Source: Bugula neritina (Eukaryota; Bryozoa; Gymnolaemata; Cheilostomatida; Bugulidae). Taken from it: DNA of 60,000 nt. The notes below the pieces were generated by a model that did not search any database, had not been told where the DNA came from, and saw only the letters and a list, made by a program, of their open reading frames with translations. Positions 39,978-51,300 of the stretch are shown here, in pieces. Both the position numbers and the translations under genes were made by a program. The stretch covers positions 30,615,274-30,675,273 of the forward strand of contig OZ037766.1 in the NCBI GenBank assembly GCA_964035545.1. The letters are read 5' to 3'. How positions within the stretch are numbered: the stretch's first letter is position 1; the number at the start of each line of letters is the position of its first letter.

Positions 39978-42900
39978 TGTGTGTGTACGTGTACATGTGT
40001 GTGTTTCAATTTTTCAATTTCTAAATTAGTTGAACTCTCACACTAAAGTTAGTTCAATGTTACCAATGTAAGTATGTTCATACAGTTTACATCATAAACT
40101 AAAACATGACTTACTACTCTGCTCATCGTACTCATAGAGCTCTATTTCTGTAAACATGAACCTCTGAGCCTCAGCGTAGATGCCAAACTGAGCTGTAAGA
40201 GGATATCTTTCTGTTCCATCCTCATTTCGGCAAGAAACGTAAAATACTCTGTTTGGTGGATTTTTTTTCACTTGAGTACACAACTCCCAACCAGCATTGT
40301 ATTCATCTGGTAAGGTGGAGGTAGCAGAAGAGTGTGCGGCATTGGTGGACACCGTAAACGGCACGAATACTCTGTCTTGAACTTAAAAGCAACAGTTGTA
40401 ATGTAGTTGAGGTATATAGTTAAACAAATGCTAATCCATAGCAATTATGTAATTGGTTTCTAGTCTGAACGGTGTAGGTAAGTTTATCTAATAACACATC
40501 AAAATCAGATAAAACCATGAAATAAGCAAAAAAGAAAATAAAGCATTTTAAAGTCATATTATATACTATAATTATTTTTATAATGATGTAGTAACTGAGG
40601 ATTAGTATCACATTAATGTCCACAATGCTCTCCACAAAACTTGCTATGACCCAATAGAACCTGTTTATTTACATCTGAATTTAAATTAAGTTTTCATATG
40701 AACATACGACTGTAAAGCTGAAAGTCACAGTCATTCATCAAGTAATTTTTTTTTTACAAATGTTAAGACTGCATATTTTGTTTGTAGGAAAATGTTAAAC
40801 TCTGTTCTAAAGAACAAAAATAATTCTTTTGATAAGAGATACTTTATATCAATGAAACATACTATACAGCAAAACATAGAACATCATCTTAAATAGTTGT
40901 AGTTTATTTTAAATATTATAGTTGAGCCGCATTGACTTCCTAACAAGTCACTTTTCCCGAAGTACCCCCCCCACTTTCCTTTTTCTGATTATGCTAGCAA
41001 TTGCTAAAATTATTTTATTTTTATTTATTATTGTATTGAGTTGTGTTTTATTTATCTAATGATTGCATTAACAGTTGACAAAATGCTAGTATGGAAGAAT
41101 AAAGCGTTTCGCTCTTCCTCATAAATTGCAGATATTTTATTAACTGCATGCTACTTAAATTAAGTTAGTTTCTAGATTCCCTAAACCATGCCACATAAAG
41201 CCATGACTGAGTCGCTTACTGAACCGACTTCCAATGACTTCCAATACATGTAACCTCTAAACCCACACAGAATATTTTTAGAAAATTAATTTTTTAAATA
41301 TAATTTAACAATAAACTTGTAAATATAATTTAACAATAAACTTGTAAATTTTATCAAATTAAAATTATTTTCGTCACTCATGGCTTAGAATATACTCACA
41401 GCACGGTCCAAATTGACAGTGAGTAGGCAGATGCAGAACAGCGTGAGAAAGTCGTATCAACTTCTGAGACACTACCACAATAATCCACTTCCAGTGAGTC
41501 AAATTACCATCAGATGTTTCAAATACAGGCATGTCTGTTAGTCCATCAGTTAAGACAGATGCGCCCTTTCTACTAGACCCTAGTTCTGCGCTAGCTTGTT
41601 GCTGGTACGCATGATTTACGCCCCCTGAAACATATGCAGTTTGTGAATAAAATATCATGCAATAGTTTTTAGAAGACTTTTTACTAATTTGTAATCAGAA
41701 AAATGCTGTAATCTTTTAACTGAGATATAACTATACCGATTTTGTCATTCAATAGTCAAAATCTGAACCATATAGTGTTCACCAGCAACTAGTTTTGTTA
41801 TATTATCAAAGTTATAATATAAGTTCTGTAATATGCTCTAATTTTAGCGCTGCAATAGGTTATGCCAGTTTATTAATATATTTGAACAATCAGCATGTCA
41901 TGGACACACCCAAAACCAAACTCATAAATTTTGAAGCAAACTCATTCTTTGGTTTTAACTTGCTAGCGTATAATAAATAAAATAAGTTGACCTTTGTATA
42001 AAGAAACTTACCTAAACCAAAAACCTGTACCTGCCGCAACACCAGGCCAGGTGAATTCTTTCCAGCTACAATAATGAACCTTCTAGTCAGTCTGTGTGGA
42101 TCACCATGGTTACAGGTTACTATCGATTTGACTTCAAGCTTATCACCTTGAAATTGACATAATTCTGTATGGTAAATGGAGTGGTAAGGTGCTTGGTAGA
42201 GATCATCAACACCTACCGAGGTTAGGTAAGCTACGTCTTTCAGTGCGTAGGCACCTAGAAAATTATAAAAATAGATATTTGTAATACAGACATGCTTTTT
42301 AAAATAAAAAAAATGCATAACACCTAATATGCCATAAGCTGTTGTAAAGGCAATATAACATATATTAAAACTTTGACACAATTTAGATACTGAAGGAAGT
42401 TTATATAGATATTTTAAAAATATAACAGTCAAGGGACTTATTTGTTTTAAAACATAACACCAAATTTTAACTAATTTTGTGAGCTGAACAAGTCTTACCA
42501 GGTATGTTTAGGCACTTCTTTGCATCTTTAGTAGTTCCTCTTTCAACCATAGCATAGTGAAACCTGATCTTGGTTTTTAGAGTTACTGCCCAAATTCCGT
42601 AGTTGCCTTTTTCTCCAATAAATACAGAGCTGGGATCAGGGCTGAGAGCATTAGATGATGGGAAGGTCACGTTAATCCCATTGTTTGAGATAATACACAC
42701 ATCAGAACTAAAGCTAACATCAGAATAATCTCTTCCTTCTGAAACAAGTATAGAAAATCTGTTGAAAAATATTGACAATGCTTTTAGTTTTTTTTTAAAT
42801 CATGGATGGTTTTTTACCCAATATTTATTTATACAAACTTTGTATAAAATTTAGGTTAGTGTTATAATGTCACATAGAGTTCACATCTTATTATCTATAT

Positions 42901-45900
42901 AATTTATAGTAGATATATGACTTCTATGTGAATCATGCATTTCCTTATTATTGTCATAGTCAGCATCTATATATAATGCTTGTGTAGTTATTGCTAAGCA
43001 GTTAGTTGCTAGATTCCAAAGTTCTATTATCATTTTACATTAATAGTAGTTGTACCAAATAAATCAACATGTAATATATTAAAAGTCAGCACCACCCTGT
43101 CACACACCATCACACATACTGTTATAACAGTTAGTTTTATGTTCTTAGCATACCTGGACATTCATTTACACAGAACTTGTCCTTAACACTGTACTGTCTG
43201 TCAGGATGATCAACAAACTCATTAGAGAGGACATCATAAACTCTCTCTGGATGAACTTGAGAACAACTTTCAACACAAGCACCAGACGGGAATATGTAGA
43301 ACCCAAAGCAACCTTCAAACTATATAAAGATAGATGATAGCTCACAACAGCTATTCTGTTTTCAGTCTTTTGATTTAGGGATCTCTGTGGAGAAATGCTT
43401 ATTATAGCTTACTAAATTATATTACATCAGCTATACATTACCTCAGTGTATCACCAGCTTGGAAAACATTGCTTGATACATAACTTTGGTAATGTACCAT
43501 AATATAAATTAACAAGCTAAAATAGGCTTTTTTTACTTTTTTTTAAATTCTCTTTCATGCATTGGCATCTTTAGTAGCCATACCATAGCTTAAAGTATTT
43601 TCTTTTCAAAAAAAATCAACAAATTAATTTTTATCTTTGAATATTTATTTCATTCTAGGTTCTTGTTATAAAATCCAATTTAGATTTTTTTTTTATATAA
43701 ATAGAAAGTTTCAAAGTATTTTAGCATTACTTTTGAATAGCATTTCTTTTTTGAACCCTGTTCATTATTTGCTTATAATAATTTTCAAAATTTGCATTTA
43801 ACAATGACTTTAAAGAACACTACAAAAACTAAAATAAGTTTATTGGTCAATTGAACCAGTAAATATTAAGTCACACAGTACCCTGTTAGCTGTAAAAGTA
43901 TACATAATTACTTTTGTAAACATAAAAAAATAGTTATGTTTAAAATAAATTATAACTACAAAATTAAAAATCTATAGCAATTTCCCGGCCCATATATGCT
44001 ACAGTAAATGATTTTGATGAAAGTTATTTGTACTTAGTATGACAAGGCTTCAACTGTCAACATGAAATCAGACACCTACTCTGAGACAGTCAGCTTCAGC
44101 TGGTCCTCTACATCCGGTGAGACAACTCTCATGACAACAATGATTTGCTGTGTTATGATAACAGCCAGTAGTACAACTTGGATGACAGTTTGTAAAGTCT
44201 ATTTGACAGTCTTCTGCATCTGGTCCCCAGCAGTTGTTTCCCAGACAAGAAGAATGACACTGCCCTGCAGAGAGAAGTATCTTTCACAAATAACATGCTT
44301 CGTAAAAATTCTGAAGTATGATCGGAATAAATCCTTTTCATGTACTTTTCATTAACAAATACAACTTAGCATTTTAAACACTTAGAAATCGTCAAAGTAC
44401 TCGGCATTTAAAAACATTTGAAAACATGCCGATTCCAAGGCAGTTGCAAACTTACAAAACAAAGCAGAAATGACTAAATCAGCCTAAAATGTGCCTCATT
44501 ATTTAACATATTATAATTCACAGCCAATGAATACAAGCTTAAGTTAATGTCTTCGGACTTTCTTTCACCAGAACTGCAATTTTCCTGATGGGTGATAAAA
44601 TAATATTTAGGTAAGTGTTGACCTAGTTAAATGTCAAATATTACAAATACTCTCCCATTTCCAACTAACCTGAAGTACATGTTGTCTGACTATCACTGTA
44701 CACAGATCCTGGTACTGTGACCTTTGACCAGTCTGTCTTCTGTTTGTAGCAGTTGGTGAGATTGACAGCAACGTTTCCATTGGCAACCTCTAAACGGTAT
44801 CATAAAATTAATTGAAATGAGTTATTCAGAAGTTTTAAACTAAATGGCAATTGTTTGTATACTTCTGCAATCCAAGTGCTTATCAAATCTGTAAGAATAT
44901 ATATTAAAATATGATCTAGGGATTAGAATTTGGGATATGAAACTATTTTCAAGGTCCTAAGCTTGAATATCTGCAACTAACAATTGCTATTTATACTGTG
45001 AAATATTGAACACCTCTAATAACTACATATGTTATTAGAACAAAGAAAAACAGAGCTCTTCCTTGACCTACAATTCTACCTTCGAAGAATTTAGAGCAGG
45101 GTTGTCCAACAGGCTACCCCAGGGCCTGATGTTACTCGCAGCTTACATTTATGTGGCCCTCAAAGATATAAAATTAAAATTATGTTTTACATAAGCATTT
45201 GGAATAAAATAATTTTAAAAATTACTGATGCTGTAGACCCCTAGAATGAGCTAAAGTTTACAATGTTGCTCTCACCACAAATATCCCTTTTCTGTAGCTC
45301 ACACAAGCAATTCAGAGTAGCTCAGGGTTATTCTGATCATGTATAAATATGTTATTATAGCTTTCTTTCTAGTTTATTAATTTAGGAGTTTTAACATTAG
45401 CTAGAAGGCCATGGACTCTTTGTTTGCATATATATAATATATTATGCACTATCTAGCTGTTTTGCAATGCAATCAGCTTTCAATATAGGATAGATTTTAT
45501 AAAAGCCGTACTTTGGGCGTCACCAGCTCCACACACATGTTCAAAAAAGAACTTCACAGACTTATAGCTGTAACTTATTTGTAATATTTTTACAGTGAAT
45601 AGCAACACAGTAAAGCAGTGAATTTATAACACAATAGCCTACATAGATAACATACCACGAAGTCTACTTAGCCCAATACCATCTCTTAGTGTACCATAGT
45701 AAGCTAGCTGGAGACTATACTCATTAGGCTGCAGCATTTTACCACCAATAGTTGTGAGACTTGCCAAGGCAGGTGGTTTTGTATCAAATTGAAGGTTTTT
45801 GACTGTTTCTATGTGAACTGAACCAGTGACATCAACTATTGAATTCAGAAAATTATATTCAGTTTCATTGTAGGGGTTACTTAGATTAACATATAAATCA

Positions 45901-47078
45901 CCAACAACATATTTGCAGTTGCGGTACCGTCTTTGTAGATATTGATTAATTGGATTTCCATATAAACTAAACAGGTTTTCAGATGGCTGGAGGTTTCTGT
46001 ACAATCTCTCCAGAGTTCTGTTTGTCTGGCCAAGGCATACTTGACTCAGAAGTTCTGAAAATCAATCAAGAATGTAACAGTACAGTTAGACTAGTTTATA
46101 AGCTTCATGTCCACATTTTTATCAATTAGTAGGAACTTTTCAAAAAATGTATCTCCTTTTGAAATAGTTTTATCAAGTGTGACATTATAATATTAGTTGC
46201 TAAAATAGACACATTGTAAGTTGCTATAGTTGAAACAAAATAGTTATTGTTTAAAATTTAATAGAATTTAAGCAGCCCAATTACTGTTTCTTTTAAAAAA
46301 TTTGCATAGAATGTTATGTTGTTCAAATTGAGTGAATATAACTTTACAGAGTTTCAATATTTCTCTACATTCATTTATATATATTATATTTTATTGTTAT
46401 ATGATATAATATAAGACTTTACAATATTATAGTAAATTAAATAATACAGTACAGTGTAAGATAATATGGTAGAATATATTATAATATGAATGATTATATA
46501 TTCTAATATAAGATAATGTTTGATGTAATATTGTAAAGCCTCTTATAATACTGAATGTTAAGATACCTATTCATAAGAGTATATTTTATTTCTCTGATAT
46601 CTACTTTAACTGTAAACTCTGTTTGTTATTATCTGATGAGATCACCTTTAGTTTTTTATTCTCATGTCTATGTTTGTCTATTTTAACAAAGCCTGCTTCC
46701 ACCTATAGTACATTTCCAATCAGCAGAGATTCCACACTATTTTAATTCAGCTAGCGAGTAGCATGAACTATGGCATGTTGACAAAATGTTTTTCTTAAAT
46801 TGTCAAATGTACAAATATATTTTTTGCTATACAATTCTAAGTTGATTAGAACCTATATAAGAAAGAACCTATTTTCTAAGGTTGTTAAGTCTACTATAGG
46901 CTGAGTGAACAGGGTCTACATATTTTAAATTATCACTTTATGTATGTGTTGATAGACATCAAATATATGTCCATATAGTATTATCTAACTTACCTGAGAG
47001 CTCTTGGGCTTCAACTGTAGCATGTAACACACAGCAGGTTATAAAGTATTTGATTATGGAAATAATATATAAATTCAT
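35286..47078 (-). CDS. Copy 4: kinase-less ErbB-like receptor, minimal stalk and short split tail
   Basis: Exons: 46994-47078, 45656-46054, 44670-44789, 44080-44264, 43154-43319, 42499-42738, 42012-42254, 41400-41624, 40115-40381, 39575-39784, 39244-39439, 38549-38742, 38070-38296, 37076-37209, 36764-36939, 36300-36437, 35908-36128, 35818-35860, 35286-35452. They total 3636 nt, or 1211 aa. Domains by approximate residue: signal peptide 1-25, L1 29-201, CR1 first part 202-318, galactose-binding-like 319-479 and 480-643, CR1 second part 644-690, L2 690-843, CR2 844-964, fibronectin-III-like 964-1068, stalk to about 1127, a short hydrophobic helix and about 65 tail residues. Without the repeat stalk and long tail it is the smallest complete member. 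It has two tail exons where the other copies have one, and the exon 35818-35860 is the least certain. Confidence 0.86.
35908..36128 (-). other. Copy 4 reduced stalk and transmembrane exon
   Basis: 221 nt. Three short degenerate Ser/Thr segments ([20 protein letters not shown]) replace the long repeat block of copies 2 and 5. The hydrophobic part, [10 protein letters not shown] plus TSLI from the next exon, is about 14-16 residues and shorter than in the other copies. Confidence 0.75.
39820..40003. repeat. (GT)n/(GTGC)n microsatellite
   Basis: About 180 bases of GT and GTGC repeats in the copy 4 intron just after (in gene sense) exon 40115-40381. Cys/Val and Thr/His open frames here are artefacts. 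Confidence 0.96.
45095..45320. mobile_element. Possible degraded hAT-like nonautonomous element
   Basis: The stretch starting gagcagggttgtccaac, with tgtggccctcaaagatat further on, recalls hAT-derived repeats that begin with a cagggttgtccaac-type end. No clear second terminal repeat was found. In the copy 4 intron between exons 45656-46054 and 44670-44789. Confidence 0.3.
46994..47078 (-). other. Copy 4 signal-peptide exon
   Basis: Starts [20 protein letters not shown], then TVEAQELS, phase 1 at a GTAAGT donor. Confidence 0.88.
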
Positions 47079-47175
47079 AGTGATGTTAGTCTGACTATAT
47101 AGTCTATTATACTTATAGCAGTAGTATGTATGAAGTTTACATTGGGGGCAACAATTACTTCATCTATAATATCTA
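47079..47175 (-). promoter_or_regulatory. Conserved TATA-containing 5' block of copy 4
   Basis: TATAAGTATA at 47108-47117, 30 bases from the ATG. Upstream, gcccccaatgtaaacttc and gatattatagatgaagtaat are shared with copy 3. Confidence 0.6.
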
Positions 47176-48144
47176 AATTATTGTATACTATAATACACAA
47201 TCTGCTTCTGTTATGTACTATAAACAGTTATTTTGTTTAACTGTATTACATTATTATTTAGAATATATATATTATTATGTTGGGTTACATGCATTTCATT
47301 ACAATAAAAAATCCCTGAGTAACTCTTCACTGTTTTGACATACTTGGAAAGTTTTTTCAGTTTCCTCATAAAGTTAGTGCTATGTGATAAAAAATTTTTA
47401 GAGCTTTTTAGTTTTTAGATTAACATATTTTAATATTGAAACATTATTAAGTGAAGCACTTTTAAATAAATCACACTTTTAAAAACTTGGTGATAAAAGT
47501 TTTACTTGTTTATAACGTTTTTAGTTATAATAAGACAAAAGTCTGCTACTTTAAAGTCAAAGCTGAGATTTTACTTATCCTAAATTATGTGTTACAAAAA
47601 TTTATTCTAAAGTGAATTTTTGTTGTATATTAGAATCTGGAGCAGCATTAGAATAATCAAGTATCTATGACTTTGGAATTTATGAGCAGCAACGGCGGAG
47701 ATTAGAAACAGCACTGGCATTTCAAAAGTAGTTCCCAGTTTTAAATAAACAAAGTGCTGCCTTCAAAACAGTTTTAGCTTTTCCTAATAAAGCTCATGGC
47801 GAGGCTTTTTTATTTATTATCAATGTTATTGAAAATTATTGATTAAGTGGCAAATAACATCCACCAAGTTTTTATTATTATCTCTATTCTGCAGTGTTTA
47901 CAAAACAGCATCATTAAGTTGAAAAGCTGTTTGTTATCAGGTGTGAAGCAGGTTTAAAAATGTAAATAATTCTTTATTTATGTTTAAATATTATGTTAAT
48001 ACAGACATTTTGGGTAATAAGTTTAGAAAGTTAGGAAAACAACCAGAGCTTTAATCAATTTAATTTCAAGTTGATTATAGACTGTTGACTCCTTAGCTGC
48101 ATTTCTTGGAACCAATTAATAGTCAGCTTAGAGAGACTAAATCA
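47176..48144. other. Intergenic gap between copies 5 and 4
   Basis: About 1 kb of AT-rich sequence with no exon or structured repeat. The right end should be the 3' UTR of copy 5. Confidence 0.6.
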
Positions 48145-48354
48145 TTAAGAATACATTTCATTTTTAGGTGGTGTTTCAAATTGACGAGACAGTGCTACTG
48201 AAGCTGGTCTACTACTATAGGGGTAACTCTTAGGTCTAGTAACAGCTTGATAGTTAGCAAATTGCTTGGTTAGTCTACCGGGTGATCGAGAAGTAGACCT
48301 CTTTGCTGATTTTTTGGATTTTAGTGATCCAAATTTAAAAGCTGCTCCTGCGAT
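48145..48354 (-). other. Copy 5 short cytoplasmic-tail exon
   Basis: Encodes IAGAAFKFGSLKSKKSAKR (end of helix and basic anchor), a Ser/Arg-rich stretch, SYPYSSRPASVALSRQFE and TPPKNEMYS, then TAA. It contains three tyrosines but no YxxP or PxxPxK repeat. Confidence 0.82.
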
Positions 48355-51300
48355 CTACAAATGAAAAAATTATGACTAAATAGTTTTGTAAAATTAAAGC
48401 AGCTAATTTTAAATTTGTTTTGAAGCACTCCGAAGAAGTTTGAAACCATATCAACTCTTTGATTAAATAAAAAAAACTATGTGCAACAATTAAACAAGAT
48501 GTTTAGGCTGTTCTAAAAAACCTTTTGATAAATATTGTTACACTAAGCCTATCAAAGTTGTATCTTGTATTTACAATAAAATAATCCACAGTTAACTTTT
48601 TGCCAAGAGATTAAACCTGATGCCAGTGTAAGTGCAAGTTTGCAAAACTATATTATATAAACAAAAAAGTAAAAAAAATAAAGTTATAAAATTTTCAATC
48701 ATGCTAGAGAGGAAAGAGTAAAAAAAATGTTTGATGCTTTTTAATATGAAAAACCTATGCTGTGAGCCTTTCTAAAAACATACAGTAAAACAATTTTTTC
48801 TTTTTAGTTTTAAAGCTAATACCAACAAATTTACCATATCATATTATTTCAAATATATGAAAAAATTTGTTGCAAACTAAAACAAATTTATGTCAAGACT
48901 TTTACAAAACCTAAATTACAGTTTTCCAAAAGTTTTTTTGCATTTGTTAGTTTTATAAATTTTCATTGCAAGGCTAAAATTTTATTAAAATTCGATTGTT
49001 ATAAAGTTGTAGCAAAAATTACAAGTCCAATCATCTTTTTTAGTAAAACCAACTCTGAAACCTCAAACATTTATCTCGCATGAAAACTACTCGTTTCTAA
49101 AAAATATAAAAAGCTAATAAAAAATCTGAGTTGACAAATATTAATTTTAAGTTCCGATTAGAACAGTTTTCAAAAGATAAAAACCCATTCAACAAATCAT
49201 TAAACGTGTTGACTTAGAGTAGAATTTTTGTGTAAAAACATGTCATGAGATAATTTCCTATTTTTAATCACTAGCAAGTTAATTTTTCCAGTTGGCTTGC
49301 AATTTCATACAGTATTATAAAACAAAAAGTAATTATTGTTGACTTTTAATGCATGATATTCTCAGCTGTTGCAACACAGTGGGCTGGCTAGTTTTAAAAA
49401 TTAAAGCGGGTTATCAAAAATCTTAAATTATTCACAATATAGGTTTGCGCAATATTTATTATAAAATGAAATTGTTTGAGCATTCAACTCTCAACTCTCC
49501 TTCAGATTATAACCAAACAGATATTATTAGTATTTCAATAGATTCTTTAAGGGGTTCCTGATACCCCCTATACAATTAGGAGTTGTGGTCTCTCACAGAA
49601 GATAGGCTGAATCTTTAGCTAAAGAGAAAACTCATTAAAAATTTAAAATTTAGCTGCTACTTGAAATTCTAATTATGCTATAGAATTGTTAATGTAGGAA
49701 ATTAATATTTTGGTATAAACACACATATTAGCAGTTCAAAAAAAGTTTAAAATATTTCTTCATGGATAATTTTGGCAGAAATTATCTTGAAAGCATTTAT
49801 GTGGTTTTGGTTACTGAGTAATGCTAAAGTGGCACTTTAGCATTGCTCAGCACCAAAACCACAAAAATAAGTTCAAGCCTATTTTGCTCAACAAATTTCA
49901 TTTTGGAAGACCACAACTCTTAATTGCAAGGAGATCCATTGGGAACCTTTGAAAAGGGTCTATATGACATTAATGAAGTGTTTCGAAACTTCTTTAAATC
50001 AACATTATTTATAATTAATAGCTTTGTCTGACATTTTTACAATAAAATGTAAGTATTCATCCTTTATTAACTTACCGCTATTATCATCGCAACAGCTACT
50101 ACAGTTGCTATAAGAACTATTGCTACTGCTCGGTTTGGATTTTGACCATCAGAGCCAGGTTTCAGTGTGGTTCCAAGGTCTGGTCCAGTTTTGGTAGCTT
50201 CACTAGAATTTGGTGTTAAAGTGCTTTGAGTTTCTGATGAATTTGTTGCATCATGACTAAGGTTTGAGAGAAAATGGCTGATTGTTGGTTGAGGCTCTGA
50301 TTCCCTTGTCATACCACTAGAGTTGAATCCTAGAGTGCTTTGGGAGTCTGATGAATTTCTTATATTACCACTATAGCTAAGTCCTAGTGTGCTTTGGAGA
50401 GTTGGTACATTTGTCATACCAGTACTAGAGCTAGATATTAGAGTGGTTTGTGGTTGTGATGTAGTGGTCGTACTATTACTGGAGGTAGATGTCAAAGTAG
50501 TTTGGGGTAGCAGTGAGTTGGTGGTACTACCACTAGAGGTAGACGTCAAAGTGATTTGGGGTGGTGCTGTAGTTGTCATACTACTACTAGAAGTAGATGT
50601 CGAAGTAGTTTGGGGTGGTGCTGTAGTGATCGTAATTCCAATGGTGGTAGATGTTGAAGTAGTTTGGGGTGGTGCTGTAGTAATCGTGCTACTATAACTG
50701 GTGGTAGACTTCAAAGTAGTTTGGGGTGGTGTTGTAGTGGTCATGCTACTACTAGAAGTAGATGTCAAAGTAGTTTGAGGTGGTGCTGTAGTGGTCGTAC
50801 TACTACTGGTGGTAGATGTCGAAGTAGTTTGGGGTGATGTTGCAGTAGTCGTACTACTACTAAAAGTAGATGTCGAAGTAGTTTGGGGTGGTGTTGTAGT
50901 GGTCGTACTACTACTGGTGGTAGATGTCGAAGTAGTTTGGGGTGGTGTTGTAGTGGTCATACTACTACTGGTGGTAGATGTCGAAGTAGTTTGGGGTGGT
51001 GTTGTAGTGGCCGTACTACTACTGGTGGTAGATGTCGAAGTAGTTTGGGGTGGTGTTGTAGTGGTCGTACTACTACTACTACTGGTGGTAGATGTCGAAG
51101 TAGTTTGGGGTGGTGTTGTAGTGGTCGTACTACTACTGGTGGTAGATGTGGAAGTAGTTTGGGGTGGTGTTGTAGTGGTCGTACTACTACTGGTGGTAGA
51201 TGTTGAAGTAGTTTGGGGTGGTGTTGTAGTGGTCGTACTACTACTGGTGGTAGATGTCGAAGTAGTTTGTGGCACCCGTCTATTCGTTATATCATCTTCA

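Noticed and set aside
39766-40046. Cys-Val and His-Thr repeat frames
   Set aside because: Translations of the GT/GC microsatellite in a copy 4 intron. The same applies to 24381-24593.
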